Shown: positions 44,519 to 53,409 of the stretch, piece after piece
Layout: each line of letters begins with the position of its first letter
How positions within the stretch are numbered: the first letter of the stretch is position 1
Assembly (NCBI RefSeq): GCF_014646155.1
Contig: NZ_BMMX01000001.1
Span: forward strand, 297,720-361,719
Reading direction: 5' to 3'
DNA length: 64,000 nucleotides
DNA from: Mangrovihabitans endophyticus
GTDB lineage: Bacteria > Actinomycetota > Actinomycetes > Mycobacteriales > Micromonosporaceae
Position numbers and translations under genes: made by a program
The notes under the pieces: model-generated
What the model was told of the DNA's origin: nothing
What the model saw: the letters and a program-made list of their open reading frames with translations, nothing else
The model's database searches: none

Positions 44519-45163
44519 TCACCAGCCGCGGGCGTGCCACTCCGCGAGCGACGGCCGTTCGGCTCCCAGCGTGGTGCCGCGCCCATGCCCGGGATAGACA
44601 CGGGTCTGATCCGGCAGACGGTCGAAAACCTTGGTGCTGACGTCGGTGAACAGCGAGGCGAACAGGTCAGGGTCACCGAAGGTGTTGCCGATACCACCGG
44701 GGAACAGGGAGTCGCCGGTGAAAAGGTGCGACCCTTCCCGCGAATCCTGGTAGAGCAGAGCGACCGAGCCTGGCGTGTGGCCGGTGAGCCGGATCACCTC
44801 CACCGACGAGTCGCCCCAGGCGATGATGTCACCGTCCTCAAGACGCTTCTGCGTAGGGACCTCGATCGCGTCGGCGTCGGGTGCCCCGGCATACGTCGTC
44901 GCGCCGGTCGCCGAGACGACCTCGGCCAAGCCGTATCTCCAGTGATCCCAGTGCTGGTGAGAGGTGACGACGGCGTCCAGCCGACCGCCGCACACATCGA
45001 GCAGGCGGGCTGGCTCGTTGGCCGCGTCAACCATCAGTTGGGCACCCGTTGCCCTGCACCGCAGCACATAGCAGTTGTTGTCGCCGCGCCCGACGGACAC
45101 CTTGGTGATCGTCAATCCGTGCAGTTCCCTCACGTCGGGCACCGCGCCAACAGGTTCGCTCAT
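44519..45163 (-). CDS. Metallo-beta-lactamase-fold hydrolase
   Basis: The 214-aa protein has the metal motif HxHxDH (VVTSHQHWDHWRYG, about residue 88-95), a later His (RLTGHTPGSVALL), an Asp (FTGDSLFPGG) and the C-terminal His (VYPGHGRGT). This glyoxalase II-like set binds two metals and hydrolyses thioesters, lactones or phosphoesters. It sits in the cluster between the peptide operon (convergent, 13 nt) and the LmbU-type regulator, so it may be an editing or resistance enzyme. Its start is 14 nt from one copy of the cluster's inverted-repeat element. Confidence 0.87.
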   Translation of the reverse strand: MSEPVGAVPDVRELHGLTITKVSVGRGDNNCYVLRCRATGAQLMVDAANEPARLLDVCGGRLDAVVTSHQHWDHWRYGLAEVVSATGATTYAGAPDADAIEVPTQKRLEDGDIIAWGDSSVEVIRLTGHTPGSVALLYQDSREGSHLFTGDSLFPGGIGNTFGDPDLFASLFTDVSTKVFDRLPDQTRVYPGHGRGTTLGAERPSLAEWHARGW

Positions 45164-45176
45164 TCAGCCAGCATAG

Positions 45177-45262
45177 TGAGCGTTTCAACCTGGCTTCGGG
45201 CTGCCGGATCCGGGGCCGTCGACCTGCACCGGGAATCGGCATCCCGGCCACGTGTTCGCTCA
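45177..45262 (-). promoter_or_regulatory. Inverted-repeat element, copy 1 (upstream of the metallo-hydrolase)
   Basis: On the minus strand the element starts TGAGCG, has AGGTCGACGGCCCCGG in the centre and ends GCCAGGTTGAAACGCTCA. The outermost 6 nt pair perfectly and each arm carries GCCA-x-GT reading outward. The layout and centre match the copies at 51875-51964 and 58168-58236. Its right end overlaps the stop codon of the LmbU-type gene; its left end is 14 nt from the hydrolase ATG. It could be a leader RNA structure or a paired protein-binding site. Confidence 0.5.
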
Positions 45263-45922
45263 GGAACCGCCCCCCGGCAGTTCCGGCCGCATCGCGAGAA
45301 CCCGTTCGGCGGCACTGTCCAATGTCGCCGTCACCCATTGCTCGACGTCCACGCCCGCATAGTCGGCCGCCTCGTGCCAACGATCAAACCGTTCGCCAGG
45401 CAGAGCCAGGCGGCGAACGCCAGCCACCTCCTCCTCGGGCTCGGCAGGCGTCGTCGTGCCCAGTCCGCGGGCCGTCCGTACGGCCTCTCGCAGCCGACGG
45501 ATCGACCAGCGTTCCGCCAGTGCGCGCTGCAGCCACCGCTCCCGGTCGTCGACATCGAGCGCGGCGATCTCGGCATGGTGCTGGAAGCTCAGTCCCTGCC
45601 GACGCTGACATGCCGGGTAGCGGCCGGCGACCCATGCGTAGTTGCGCAGCGTCTGATATTGCAGATTGCATGCCTGAATCGCCCGCTCGTACCGGTCGCT
45701 GTAGTGGCGCTTGCCGTAGATCAGCCAGTCACCGAGCCACCAGGCAGAGGAGCTCAGCAGTCCGGCCAGTTGACGACCGGTGCGTTCCCACTGGTCGTAC
45801 GAGAAGTCTCTGGGGAAATCGAGCGCGACCTTGGTGGTCATCACCCGGGGGACGGCGGCCTGCCGGCCGGCGACGGCCGGCAACTGTGTTGAGCCACCCC
45901 TGCTCCCTGCGGCGAAACTCAT
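45260..45922 (-). CDS. LmbU-family transcriptional regulator
   Basis: The 220-aa protein contains the characteristic LmbU-like core: VALDFPRDFSYDQWERTGRQLAGLLSSSAWWLGDWLIYGKRHYSDRYERAIQACNLQYQTLRNYAWVAGRYPACQRRQGLSFQHHAEIAAL (about 33-125), followed by a helical tail. LmbU is a cluster-situated regulator first described in lincomycin biosynthesis, with relatives in many actinomycete antibiotic clusters. Start ATG 45922 has GAGGGGAG upstream; an internal ATG at 45841 (MTTKVALDF) is an alternative. It is divergent from the alpha/beta hydrolase and probably acts together with the SARP. Confidence 0.9.
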   Translation of the reverse strand: MSFAAGSRGGSTQLPAVAGRQAAVPRVMTTKVALDFPRDFSYDQWERTGRQLAGLLSSSAWWLGDWLIYGKRHYSDRYERAIQACNLQYQTLRNYAWVAGRYPACQRRQGLSFQHHAEIAALDVDDRERWLQRALAERWSIRRLREAVRTARGLGTTTPAEPEEEVAGVRRLALPGERFDRWHEAADYAGVDVEQWVTATLDSAAERVLAMRPELPGGGS

Positions 45923-46034
45923 GCGTGGCTCCCCTCGCGACGCTCGTGTTCGGCGCGTTGCCTGCATCAACGACCACTATGACGATCACCGGTATCGCTC
46001 TTTCACTCGTTCGTCCTCGGCTACGATCGACAGC

Positions 46035-46919
46035 GTGCGGGAAAGCGGCGAACACCGGCTGTGCGTCGGTGGAATCTCCCATTGGGTGCGCATCGCAGGT
46101 GCCGGCAAATCCGAATTCCCCCTGGTCATCGTCCATGGTGGACCGGGCACCAGCGCTCACTCGCTGGAGGAGATCGGCGACCGGTTGGCCGAGTCGGTGA
46201 CCGTGGTTCTCTACGACCAGCGCGGCTGTGGGCGCTCGGAGATACCCGGCGATCCCGCGACGTATACCTTCGCTCAGCTCGTCGACGACCTCGAAGATTT
46301 GCGTGCCGCGCTCGGCTACGGCCGGATCAGCCTGCTCGGCCACTCGTTCGGCGCCGTCCTCGCAGCCGAATACACCGTGACGCATCCTGGCCGTGTGCGG
46401 TCCCTGGTGATGTCCGGCCCGCCGGTGGTCGGACCGCTGCACCCCGGACCGCTCGCACTGCGCGCCGCCGCAGTCGACGCCTACGCGACACCGGCCACCC
46501 GCAAGGCGCTGCGCGAGGCGGCAATCGCGGCGAGCGACCGCATCGATGGCCTCCGGCGCACCGGCACCGCACTGCGGGCGGACGAGGCGACGATGAATCG
46601 CACCCTTTACCACCGTGCCATTCCCGAGCCGGACACCGTCCGGCCGCGACCGTCCGCGCCGGTCAACCAGGAAATGGCATGGCGGCTCATCGCCGCCATC
46701 CGCCCCGGACTGGTCGACGACCTCGCCGACGTCGACCCGCCGACGCTGGTCACCGTGGGGCTCTGGGACGTTGCTGTCGGCGTCGACGGGCCGCGTGACC
46801 TGTCCGTCCGCCTCCCCCGGGGGACGCTGCGCCTGTTCCTGGAGAGCGCGCACAGCCCGCATCTGGAGGAGCCTGCGGAGTTCTCGCTCGCGATCAGAAG
46901 GTTCTTGCTCTCCGCGTGA
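46035..46919 (+). CDS. Alpha/beta hydrolase of the proline iminopeptidase type
   Basis: The 294-aa product has the oxyanion signature HGGPGTSAHS, YDQRGCGRSE, the nucleophile elbow GHSFGA with S104, and a late His in ESAHSPHLEEP. This set matches prolyl aminopeptidases and related peptide or ester hydrolases. In an NRPS cluster such an enzyme can release or trim the product or remove stalled intermediates; which applies here is unknown. Start GTG 46035 is chosen for length; no strong ribosome site is visible. It converges with the NRPS gene (12 nt). Confidence 0.85.
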   Translation: MRESGEHRLCVGGISHWVRIAGAGKSEFPLVIVHGGPGTSAHSLEEIGDRLAESVTVVLYDQRGCGRSEIPGDPATYTFAQLVDDLEDLRAALGYGRISLLGHSFGAVLAAEYTVTHPGRVRSLVMSGPPVVGPLHPGPLALRAAAVDAYATPATRKALREAAIAASDRIDGLRRTGTALRADEATMNRTLYHRAIPEPDTVRPRPSAPVNQEMAWRLIAAIRPGLVDDLADVDPPTLVTVGLWDVAVGVDGPRDLSVRLPRGTLRLFLESAHSPHLEEPAEFSLAIRRFLLSA

Positions 46920-46931
46920 GCTCCGTGCCGG

Positions 46932-49900
46932 TCACCCGTTGAGGCCGGCGAGGTGCGCCGCGAACGTGTCGATGGTCCGGTGCCGGAAGAGGTCGGTGAC
47001 CGAGAAACCGTCGGCGCCCTGGTTGCGCAGGGCACTGTTGAGCCGCAGCAACATCAACGACGTACCGCCGGCGGCGAAGAAGCTGACATCCCCCGGCAGA
47101 TCGTCGTGGCCCAGCACGTCACGCCATGCGGCGCGCACCTTCCCGGCCCAGCCGGCCCGGTCGGGCGTCGGCTGCGCAGTCGTGATCTCCGGTGCCGGCA
47201 ACCGCTCACGCAGGGCCTTGCGATCCCTCTTGCCGGCGTCGGTAGTTGGTAGGTCGTCCAACTGGACGTACACCCCGGGAACGAGATGGGCGGGCAGGCG
47301 TTGCGCGAGTTCGTCCCGGATCCAGCCGAACTCACCTTCGGCGGTGGGCGCGCCGTCGTCGAGACACACGAACGCCACCAAACGCACGTCCTGGGTGCTG
47401 ACCCGCTGCGGGAGCACTGCGGCCTGCCGGACTCCCGGCAGGCCGGCGAGCGCTCCCTCGACCTCACCCGGTTCCACGCGGTATCCGAGCACCTTCACCT
47501 GGTCGTCGAGCCGACCGAGAAGCTCCAGCGCGCCCGCGCCGGTCCACCGGGCAAGGTCGCCGGTGCGGTACAGGCGACCGCCGGGGTCTCCGAAGGGATC
47601 GGGCACGAAACGCTCCGCGGTCGCCGCGGCGAGGTGGCGGTAGCCACGAGACAACCCGGCGCCGCCGAGCAGCAGTTCGCCCGGTACCCCCACGGGTACG
47701 AGCCGGAGTTGGTCATCGACGACGTACGCCGTGGTGCCGCGGATCGGCACACCGATCGGTACGGCGTCACCACTCGGCAGCTCCCGCACGACGTGAGCCG
47801 TGGAAGCGACAGTGGTCTCGGTCGGCCCGTACTCGTTGACCAGAACCGTGTGCGGCGCCCGCCGGACCCAGCGCCGCACATAGTCGCCCGGCAGATTCTC
47901 GCCGCCGATCGCCACGACGGGCGGCCACCGCCCGGAGCCCTCGTCGGTCGTCTCCTCCAGCATGGCGAGCAGGTGGCTGGGTGTCCCTTTGACGAGTTGA
48001 TAACCCTGGCCGAGATCTTCTGCCACCGCGAGCGGCCCGCGCTGTTCGCCGAGGATCTCGACACACCCGCCGGCGTAGAGCGGCCCGAGGAGGCTGGTCA
48101 TGGCAAGGTCGTAGGCGACGCTGGTGTGCAACGGCACGCTCGATCGGGCGTCGAGGCCGTACGCGTCCGCCGCCCAGGCGAGATAGTTGGCCAGGCTGCC
48201 ACGGCTGATCTGAACGCCCTTCGGCGTGCCCGTCGAACCGGACGTGTTGATCACATAGGCCAGGCAATCCGGGTCGTCGGCCGAGGGGGAGGCCACGGCC
48301 GGGCTCGTCGGCAGTACCGCTGTCCCGTTCACCACGAGCTTCGGCTCCGCGCTGCCCGGCGGCGCCACGAGCAACGCTCGCGCGCCGGACTGGCTGATGA
48401 GCGCCTCACGACGGGTGGCCGGGTCGCGGGGGTCGAGGGGCATGAAGGCAGCCCCGCTGCGCAGCACGCCGAGCACCGACACCAGCAGCCCGGCGGCCCG
48501 CGGCTGGCTGATCGCGACCAGGTCGTCCGGGCCGACCCCGTGTTCCTGTAGCTGGGCTGCGACCCGCCCGGACCGCGACCAGAGTTCGGCGTAGCTGAGT
48601 CCGCCGTCCGCGCAACGCACGGCGAGCGCATCCGGCTGGTTCCGGACATGGCCGGTCACACGGGCGAGCAGTCCGTCCTGCCCGCCGACGGCGGACGGTC
48701 CGGCCGACCACCGCAGGACAGCCGCCCGGTCGCGTCCGGGTAGGTCGGGCAGGCCGGCGCCGGCGGCCGCGTCGGCGATCGCCTCCCGGAAGTGATCGAC
48801 CAACCGCTCGACGAGCTCGGCAGGGACAGCCGACCGGTCGTGCGTGACGGCTACCCGGTGCCCGGAGCCGTCCAGCCACACGTGGAACGAGAGCCCGAAC
48901 ATGGTGTGCCGGGCAGGCACCGGCTGCCCTTCGGCGGTCAACCCGCCCATGGTGAAGCGTTGCGGCCGGGCCCGTTCCACCACGAACGTGACGTCGTGCA
49001 GCGGATCACCGTAGCCGGCCAGCGCGGCACGGATCTCGCCGTGTGGCACGTGCGCGTGCTCCAAGGCGGCGAGGACGGCCGTCCGAGCCCGGGCCAGCAA
49101 TGCGGGCAACGCCGGCCCGTCGCCGACCTTGATCGGCATCGGCAGGCTGTTGACGAAGAAGCCCAACGCGCGTTCGACTCGTGGAGTTGAGCGGGTGCTG
49201 ACCGGCGAGCTGAAGATCACGGTCTGCTCGCCGGTCCAGCGCCCGAGCACCCAGGCGAACACGGCGCTCAAGGTCATCGCCGGCGTGCAGCCGTACTCGG
49301 CACCCACCGCCAGCAACGCCGTAGTGGGACCGGCGTCCAGCTCGTATTCGCGGGTTCCGGCGGGCCCGACGAGCTGCTGACGAGACACGCCCGGCAGGGG
49401 GCGGTGTTCTCGTCCGGCAGCGCTCAGGTCCGCCAGCCACCGCCGGGACGCCTGCTCATCGGCCGTCCACCGGTTCCGTTCGGCCACCGCGAAGGCGAGG
49501 TGCCCGTCGTCCGGGGCTCCCGGGCCGTTCTCGCTCCCGGCGCATGCGGCCTCGTACGCGTCGGTCAGACACCCTTGGAGAAGCCCCGAAGTCACACCAT
49601 CGCAGACGATGTGGTGCAGCACCATCACCAGGAGGTGGTGCTCGGCATCGAAGCTGACCAGGCCGACACGGATCGGCCATTCGCCGCCGAGGTCGAACGG
49701 CTCGTGCGCGAAAGCGTCCACGGCCGATGGCACACCCGGCTGGACCGGGGCCGAATCGTCGTCCGGCGCGAGCGGCACGATCGGGACCGCACGTGCCGGC
49801 GTCACGACTTGCCGCAGGTCGAACTCGCCGGCGCGGAGCACGGTTCGCAGGACGCTGTGCCGCTCCACCAGCCGGTCCACGGCACGTTGGAGCGCCGCCC

Positions 49901-50021
49901 GGTCCAGCGGGCCGCAGAGGTGCCACGCGTGGGGCACGTTATTGGCCGGGTGGTGTCCGGCAGCCTGCTCCGCGAGCCAGAGCTGTTCCTGACCCAGGGA
50001 GGCCGGTGCGCCGGCGGTCAT
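46932..50021 (-). CDS. Nonribosomal peptide synthetase, C-A-T module
   Basis: The 1029-aa protein has a condensation domain (about 5-430; H136-H137-x3-D141-G142 in HHIVCDG), an adenylation domain (about 455-950; NTSGSTGTPKG, NEYGPTETT, YRTGDLARW, GRLDDQVKVLGYRVEPGEVE, TTDAGKRDRKAL) and a carrier domain (about 955-1029; FFAAGGTSLMLLRL, Ser for phosphopantetheine). Aligned by eye to GrsA, the ten specificity residues read D-L-T-K-A-G-E-V-A-K, close to the Asn code D-L-T-K-L-G-E-V-G-K, so Asn or a near relative is the best guess. There is no thioesterase. It overlaps the T-E gene by 4 nt and so follows it in one transcript. Confidence 0.95.
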   Translation of the reverse strand: MTAGAPASLGQEQLWLAEQAAGHHPANNVPHAWHLCGPLDRAALQRAVDRLVERHSVLRTVLRAGEFDLRQVVTPARAVPIVPLAPDDDSAPVQPGVPSAVDAFAHEPFDLGGEWPIRVGLVSFDAEHHLLVMVLHHIVCDGVTSGLLQGCLTDAYEAACAGSENGPGAPDDGHLAFAVAERNRWTADEQASRRWLADLSAAGREHRPLPGVSRQQLVGPAGTREYELDAGPTTALLAVGAEYGCTPAMTLSAVFAWVLGRWTGEQTVIFSSPVSTRSTPRVERALGFFVNSLPMPIKVGDGPALPALLARARTAVLAALEHAHVPHGEIRAALAGYGDPLHDVTFVVERARPQRFTMGGLTAEGQPVPARHTMFGLSFHVWLDGSGHRVAVTHDRSAVPAELVERLVDHFREAIADAAAGAGLPDLPGRDRAAVLRWSAGPSAVGGQDGLLARVTGHVRNQPDALAVRCADGGLSYAELWSRSGRVAAQLQEHGVGPDDLVAISQPRAAGLLVSVLGVLRSGAAFMPLDPRDPATRREALISQSGARALLVAPPGSAEPKLVVNGTAVLPTSPAVASPSADDPDCLAYVINTSGSTGTPKGVQISRGSLANYLAWAADAYGLDARSSVPLHTSVAYDLAMTSLLGPLYAGGCVEILGEQRGPLAVAEDLGQGYQLVKGTPSHLLAMLEETTDEGSGRWPPVVAIGGENLPGDYVRRWVRRAPHTVLVNEYGPTETTVASTAHVVRELPSGDAVPIGVPIRGTTAYVVDDQLRLVPVGVPGELLLGGAGLSRGYRHLAAATAERFVPDPFGDPGGRLYRTGDLARWTGAGALELLGRLDDQVKVLGYRVEPGEVEGALAGLPGVRQAAVLPQRVSTQDVRLVAFVCLDDGAPTAEGEFGWIRDELAQRLPAHLVPGVYVQLDDLPTTDAGKRDRKALRERLPAPEITTAQPTPDRAGWAGKVRAAWRDVLGHDDLPGDVSFFAAGGTSLMLLRLNSALRNQGADGFSVTDLFRHRTIDTFAAHLAGLNG

Positions 50022-51832
50022 GCCGTCGCCGGTCCGGTGCCCTGCCCGATCTGGCGGCCGATCGCTGCCAGATGGCGGGCGTCGACGCGCATCAGGGGGA
50101 AGTCGCGGAATCCCTCACCGGCCGCGGTCCGGCTCTCCTCCGCCAGCTCCGTGACGATGGCGGCGAACCGCGAGACCAACGTCGTCGCGTCGCGGTCGGC
50201 GACCATGTCTCCTGGATAGATGAGATCCATCAGGAGCGCACCGTCGACGCCGGACACGACAACGTCGATCAGGTGGCGGCGGACGGCCGCATCGCTTTGC
50301 AGCAGACCCGGGATCTGTACGGGTGGCCCGAAGAGCGCATCACTACCGGTGCGTTCGAAGGAACCGAGGTAGTTGAATGTCAGATGAGAGGGCGGGAGGT
50401 CGGCGAGCTCCGCTCCCGCGCGGCCCCCCAGATACCGCAACAGCCCGTACCCCAGGCCGTTGCGCGGTATCGACGCCATCTGGCGGGCGACCGCGCGAAC
50501 CGCGGGAATGCCTCGCTCATGACTCAGCAGGCTCAACCGGGCGGGGTAGATGGCGGTGAACCAGCCAACTGTCCGGTTCACGTCGAGCGGCTCGTCGAGC
50601 GGCTCACGGCCGTGCGATTCCAGGTCGAGCTGCAGCTCGCTGCGGCCGGTGAGCTCCCGCCAGGCCATCAGGAACGCGGCGAGCAGGACGTCACGCAGCG
50701 TCGTCCCGGGGATGGTGAGAACGTCACGCCGGATGCTCGCGACCACGTCCGTCGGCAGCATCGCCGAAGCGCGGCGTGACCTGCCCACCGTGTTGGGGAC
50801 ATCCGTCCGCGTGACGACCGGCAGCTCGGCTGCGTCCCGCCGCGGTACTGCGCGCCAGTAGTCCAGCTCCTCGTGAATCTCGGGATCGCTCCCATATCGC
50901 GCCAGGCGCTTCGCCCAGGTCCGGAACGACAGGGTGCGTCCGGGCAGGTCGGCCGGCCGCCCGTCGCGAAAGGCCCGGTAGGCGGTCTCGATGTCTTCGA
51001 GCAGGATCCGCATCGAGACCCCATCGACGACCAGGTGGTGCACGACCAGCAACAGGCGCTGGGACCCACCGCTGGAACGCAGGAGTGCCACCGACATCAG
51101 CGGCCCGGTCGCCAGGTTCAGGGGCGACTGGGCGGCGGTGACGGCGGCGCCGGTGGGGTCGCTCCGAGCACTGTCGCTGTCGCGGGCTTCCGCCACGACG
51201 ACGCAGGCCGGTTCCGGCGCGTCGACGCGGACCTCTTGCCGCCATTCGCCGTCGGCCATGAAGAAGCGGCTGCGCAGGACATCGTGGTGCTCGGCCACCG
51301 ACTGCAACGCCCTCAGGAGCGTCGCCTCGTCCAACGGCTCGGTGACATCGACAAGCACCGTCTGGTCCCAGTGATGTGAGTCGGGCAGGTCCTGTTCGAA
51401 GAACCAGCGCTGGATCGGTGTCAAGACGGACTCGCCCACGGCGACGTCGGTGACCGCCGCGGCGGCCTGGCCCGCCACGGCGACCTCGGCCAATCGCGTG
51501 ATGGTCTCTGCTTCCAAGACCTGGCGCGAGGTGAGCCGAAGACCCGAGGCCGCGGCCCGCGCGGATATCTGCAGGCTGGAGATCGAGTCACCGCCGAGAG
51601 CGAAGAAGCTGCTGTTGACGCCGACGTCGGGCAGACCCAGGACCTCGCACCAGATCCGCGCCAAGATCAGCTCCTTCTCGGTGCGGGGGGCGTCGCGATC
51701 CTCGGGTTGCGCGCGGGCCTCGCTGATCAGCTTGCGGCTCAGCTCCGTGCGTTGGTCGGGGGAGAGTCGTGCCAGCCGGGCACCGAGCTGTTCCGTCGGG
51801 GTGCTACCACCATCGCTGACAGATGTGTTCAC
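50018..51832 (-). CDS. Nonribosomal peptide synthetase, T-E protein (no adenylation domain)
   Basis: The 604-aa protein starts with a carrier domain (about 50-115; FFALGGDSISSLQI, S83) and continues with an epimerisation-type domain (about 130-590; H263-H264-x3-D268-G269 in HHLVVDG, and TVGWFTAIYPARL, a typical E-domain block). It has no adenylation domain, so its carrier must be loaded by a separate enzyme or by acyl transfer, and the bound residue would be converted to the D form. Start GTG 51832 has AGGAGGAGC upstream. A leader of roughly 185 nt carrying the inverted-repeat element precedes it, if the promoter proposed at 52024-52050 is right. Confidence 0.93.
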   Translation of the reverse strand: MNTSVSDGGSTPTEQLGARLARLSPDQRTELSRKLISEARAQPEDRDAPRTEKELILARIWCEVLGLPDVGVNSSFFALGGDSISSLQISARAAASGLRLTSRQVLEAETITRLAEVAVAGQAAAAVTDVAVGESVLTPIQRWFFEQDLPDSHHWDQTVLVDVTEPLDEATLLRALQSVAEHHDVLRSRFFMADGEWRQEVRVDAPEPACVVVAEARDSDSARSDPTGAAVTAAQSPLNLATGPLMSVALLRSSGGSQRLLLVVHHLVVDGVSMRILLEDIETAYRAFRDGRPADLPGRTLSFRTWAKRLARYGSDPEIHEELDYWRAVPRRDAAELPVVTRTDVPNTVGRSRRASAMLPTDVVASIRRDVLTIPGTTLRDVLLAAFLMAWRELTGRSELQLDLESHGREPLDEPLDVNRTVGWFTAIYPARLSLLSHERGIPAVRAVARQMASIPRNGLGYGLLRYLGGRAGAELADLPPSHLTFNYLGSFERTGSDALFGPPVQIPGLLQSDAAVRRHLIDVVVSGVDGALLMDLIYPGDMVADRDATTLVSRFAAIVTELAEESRTAAGEGFRDFPLMRVDARHLAAIGRQIGQGTGPATA

Positions 51833-51874
51833 ACGCGCTCCTCCTGGGGATGGGCGGTGACGGCGCGGAGGGAA

Positions 51875-51964
51875 TGAACCTTTTCAACGTGGCGAGGCCG
51901 GCAGGTGCCGCCACTGGTCGACGGCGCGCAACCGACGGGCTCGATGCCAGGTTGAAAGGGCTCA
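51875..51964. promoter_or_regulatory. Inverted-repeat element, copy 2 (T-E NRPS upstream region)
   Basis: The 90-nt element reads TGAACCTTTTCAACGTGGC at the left (reverse complement GCCACGTTGAAAAGGTTCA) and GCCAGGTTGAAAGGGCTCA at the right; the two 19-mers differ at only three positions and face outward. The centre holds GGTCGACGGCGCG. As RNA in the minus direction, 11-12 of the outer 13 positions can pair. The element ends 43 nt before the T-E start codon. Confidence 0.6.
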
Positions 51965-52023
51965 ATGTGCGGACACGCGAGGAGTCCGTCCGCACCGGCC
52001 ACGATCGTGGCGTCCGCGGGAGA

Positions 52024-52088
52024 CGCTAACAACGGCTTTCGGCAACGACAAGCGAACGCGGAAGGTCCGTTGTCCTGACGGCAGGACA
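52024..52088 (-). promoter_or_regulatory. Palindromic operator copy A with promoter for the T-E/C-A-T operon
   Basis: The 18-bp palindrome TGTCCTGACGGCAGGACA lies at 52071-52088. Reading left (minus strand) from it, a -35-like TTGTCG starts 19 nt beyond the operator edge and is separated by 16 nt from a -10-like TTAGCG (52029-52024). The same operator and box spacing are found at 57966 and 60644. Activator binding just upstream of -35 is the simplest reading. The rest of the 51833-52193 gap, apart from the element at 51875, shows no gene. Confidence 0.6.
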
Positions 52089-52193
52089 TGGCCGGCAGCC
52101 CGTTCAAATGCCGTTGCCGCCACGGGGTCATGGGCTGCGTGCCCGGGATACCGTGACGGCGCTGTCGCATGGTCGGCGGCGGGAAGGCTGCGC

Positions 52194-53366
52194 ATGTTCG
52201 ATGTGATCGTGGTCGGTGCGCGCTGCGCCGGGGCTGCCACAGCGATGTTGCTGGCACGCCGGGGCTGGCGTGTCCTGCTCGTGGACAAGGCGCGTGAGCT
52301 CACCGAGTCCACGTCCACTCTGTACATTCAGCGGCCGGGCGTCATGATGCTGCGCGAATGGGGCCTTCTGCCGCAGGTGATCGCCTCCGGCTGCCCGGGA
52401 CTGGAGCGGACCCACTACGAGGTGAACGGCGTCCGTCTGGTCGGCGGCGCGGCCGGTGGCGAGGTGTCGTACGCGCCGCGCCGGGGCGTCCTCGATCCGA
52501 TCCTCGTGGAAGCCGCTGTCGGCGCCGGCGCCGAATTCCGGGCCGGATGCGCCGTCACCGACCTGGTCTGGCACGCCGACCGGGTAGCCGGCGTCCGGCT
52601 GGGGACCTCCAGCGGCCTGGCCGAGACCGTGCGCGCCCCGCTGGTCGTGGGCGCCGACGGCATGCGGTCGACCGTCGCGAACCTCCTGTCGGCCCCGGTG
52701 GAGGTGAGTGATCCGCGGCGTACCTGCGTGTATTACAGCGTGTGGGCGGACCTGCCGGCGTGCTTCGAAACCTATGAGCGAACGGGTAACTGGATCGCCG
52801 TCATCCCGACCAACGACGCCCTGACGATCGTCGCCACCTACGTCCCGCAGTCGGCGTTCGCGGCCGTCCGGCTCGCCCCCTTCCAGGCCCATCACACGGC
52901 GATCAGCCGAACGGCCCCGCAGTTGTACGAGCGAATGCGCACGGCCACACAGGTGGAGCGGTTACGCGGCCGTGGCGACCAGTTCAACTTCTTCCGGCAG
53001 GCGGCGGGATCGGGCTGGGCGCTGGCCGGAGACGCCGGTGTGCACAAGGACAGCATCACCGCCCGCGGGATCACCGACGCCTTCGTCCAGGCGGACCTAC
53101 TGAATCAGGCCCTCGACGTCGACCCGGGCGACCCGGCCGCGCTGCGGCTCGGCCTGACCGGCTACGCCGACAGCCGCAACCGTGCCCTGGCGGAGTCCTA
53201 CCGCGGGGCGTTGGCCCTCGCCGAGCTGCGAGTGACCGAGAGCCGGCTGAGCATGCTCCGCGCGATCAGCGAGTCGACGGAGCTCACCGAGCTCTACTTC
53301 GCGGTGACAGCCGGTCTACGGACCATGGATGACCTGTTGGTGCCGGAACTGCTCGAGCGGCTGTGA
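52194..53366 (+). CDS. FAD-dependent oxidoreductase (monooxygenase/geranylgeranyl-reductase-like)
   Basis: The 390-aa flavoprotein begins MFDVIVVGARCAGAATAMLLARRGWRVLLVDKA (dinucleotide-binding G-x-x-x-x-A variant) and has PLVVGADGMRSTVANLL (DG motif) and WALAGDAGVHKDSITARGITDAFVQADLL (the GD motif that binds ribityl). No Trp-rich halogenase motif (WxWxIP) is seen, so hydroxylation or dehydrogenation of a pathway intermediate is more likely than halogenation. It is divergent from the NRPS and is followed by a P450 43 nt downstream, probably in one operon. A TTA codon is present (ERLRG stretch). Confidence 0.85.
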   Translation: MFDVIVVGARCAGAATAMLLARRGWRVLLVDKARELTESTSTLYIQRPGVMMLREWGLLPQVIASGCPGLERTHYEVNGVRLVGGAAGGEVSYAPRRGVLDPILVEAAVGAGAEFRAGCAVTDLVWHADRVAGVRLGTSSGLAETVRAPLVVGADGMRSTVANLLSAPVEVSDPRRTCVYYSVWADLPACFETYERTGNWIAVIPTNDALTIVATYVPQSAFAAVRLAPFQAHHTAISRTAPQLYERMRTATQVERLRGRGDQFNFFRQAAGSGWALAGDAGVHKDSITARGITDAFVQADLLNQALDVDPGDPAALRLGLTGYADSRNRALAESYRGALALAELRVTESRLSMLRAISESTELTELYFAVTAGLRTMDDLLVPELLERL

Positions 53367-53409
53367 GCCGGCCCGGCTGAGCCTGAGCGGATGAAGTGAG
53401 GAGCCGCTG

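Noticed and set aside
46932..50021. Loss of the amine-binding Asp in the adenylation domain
   Set aside because: A first alignment suggested this, but anchoring on the following Gly shows Asp is kept (YDLAMTSLL aligns with FDASVWEMF of GrsA).
52194..53366. FAD-dependent halogenase
   Set aside because: The Trp motif typical of these halogenases (WxWxIP) is not seen; a general monooxygenase or reductase type fits better.
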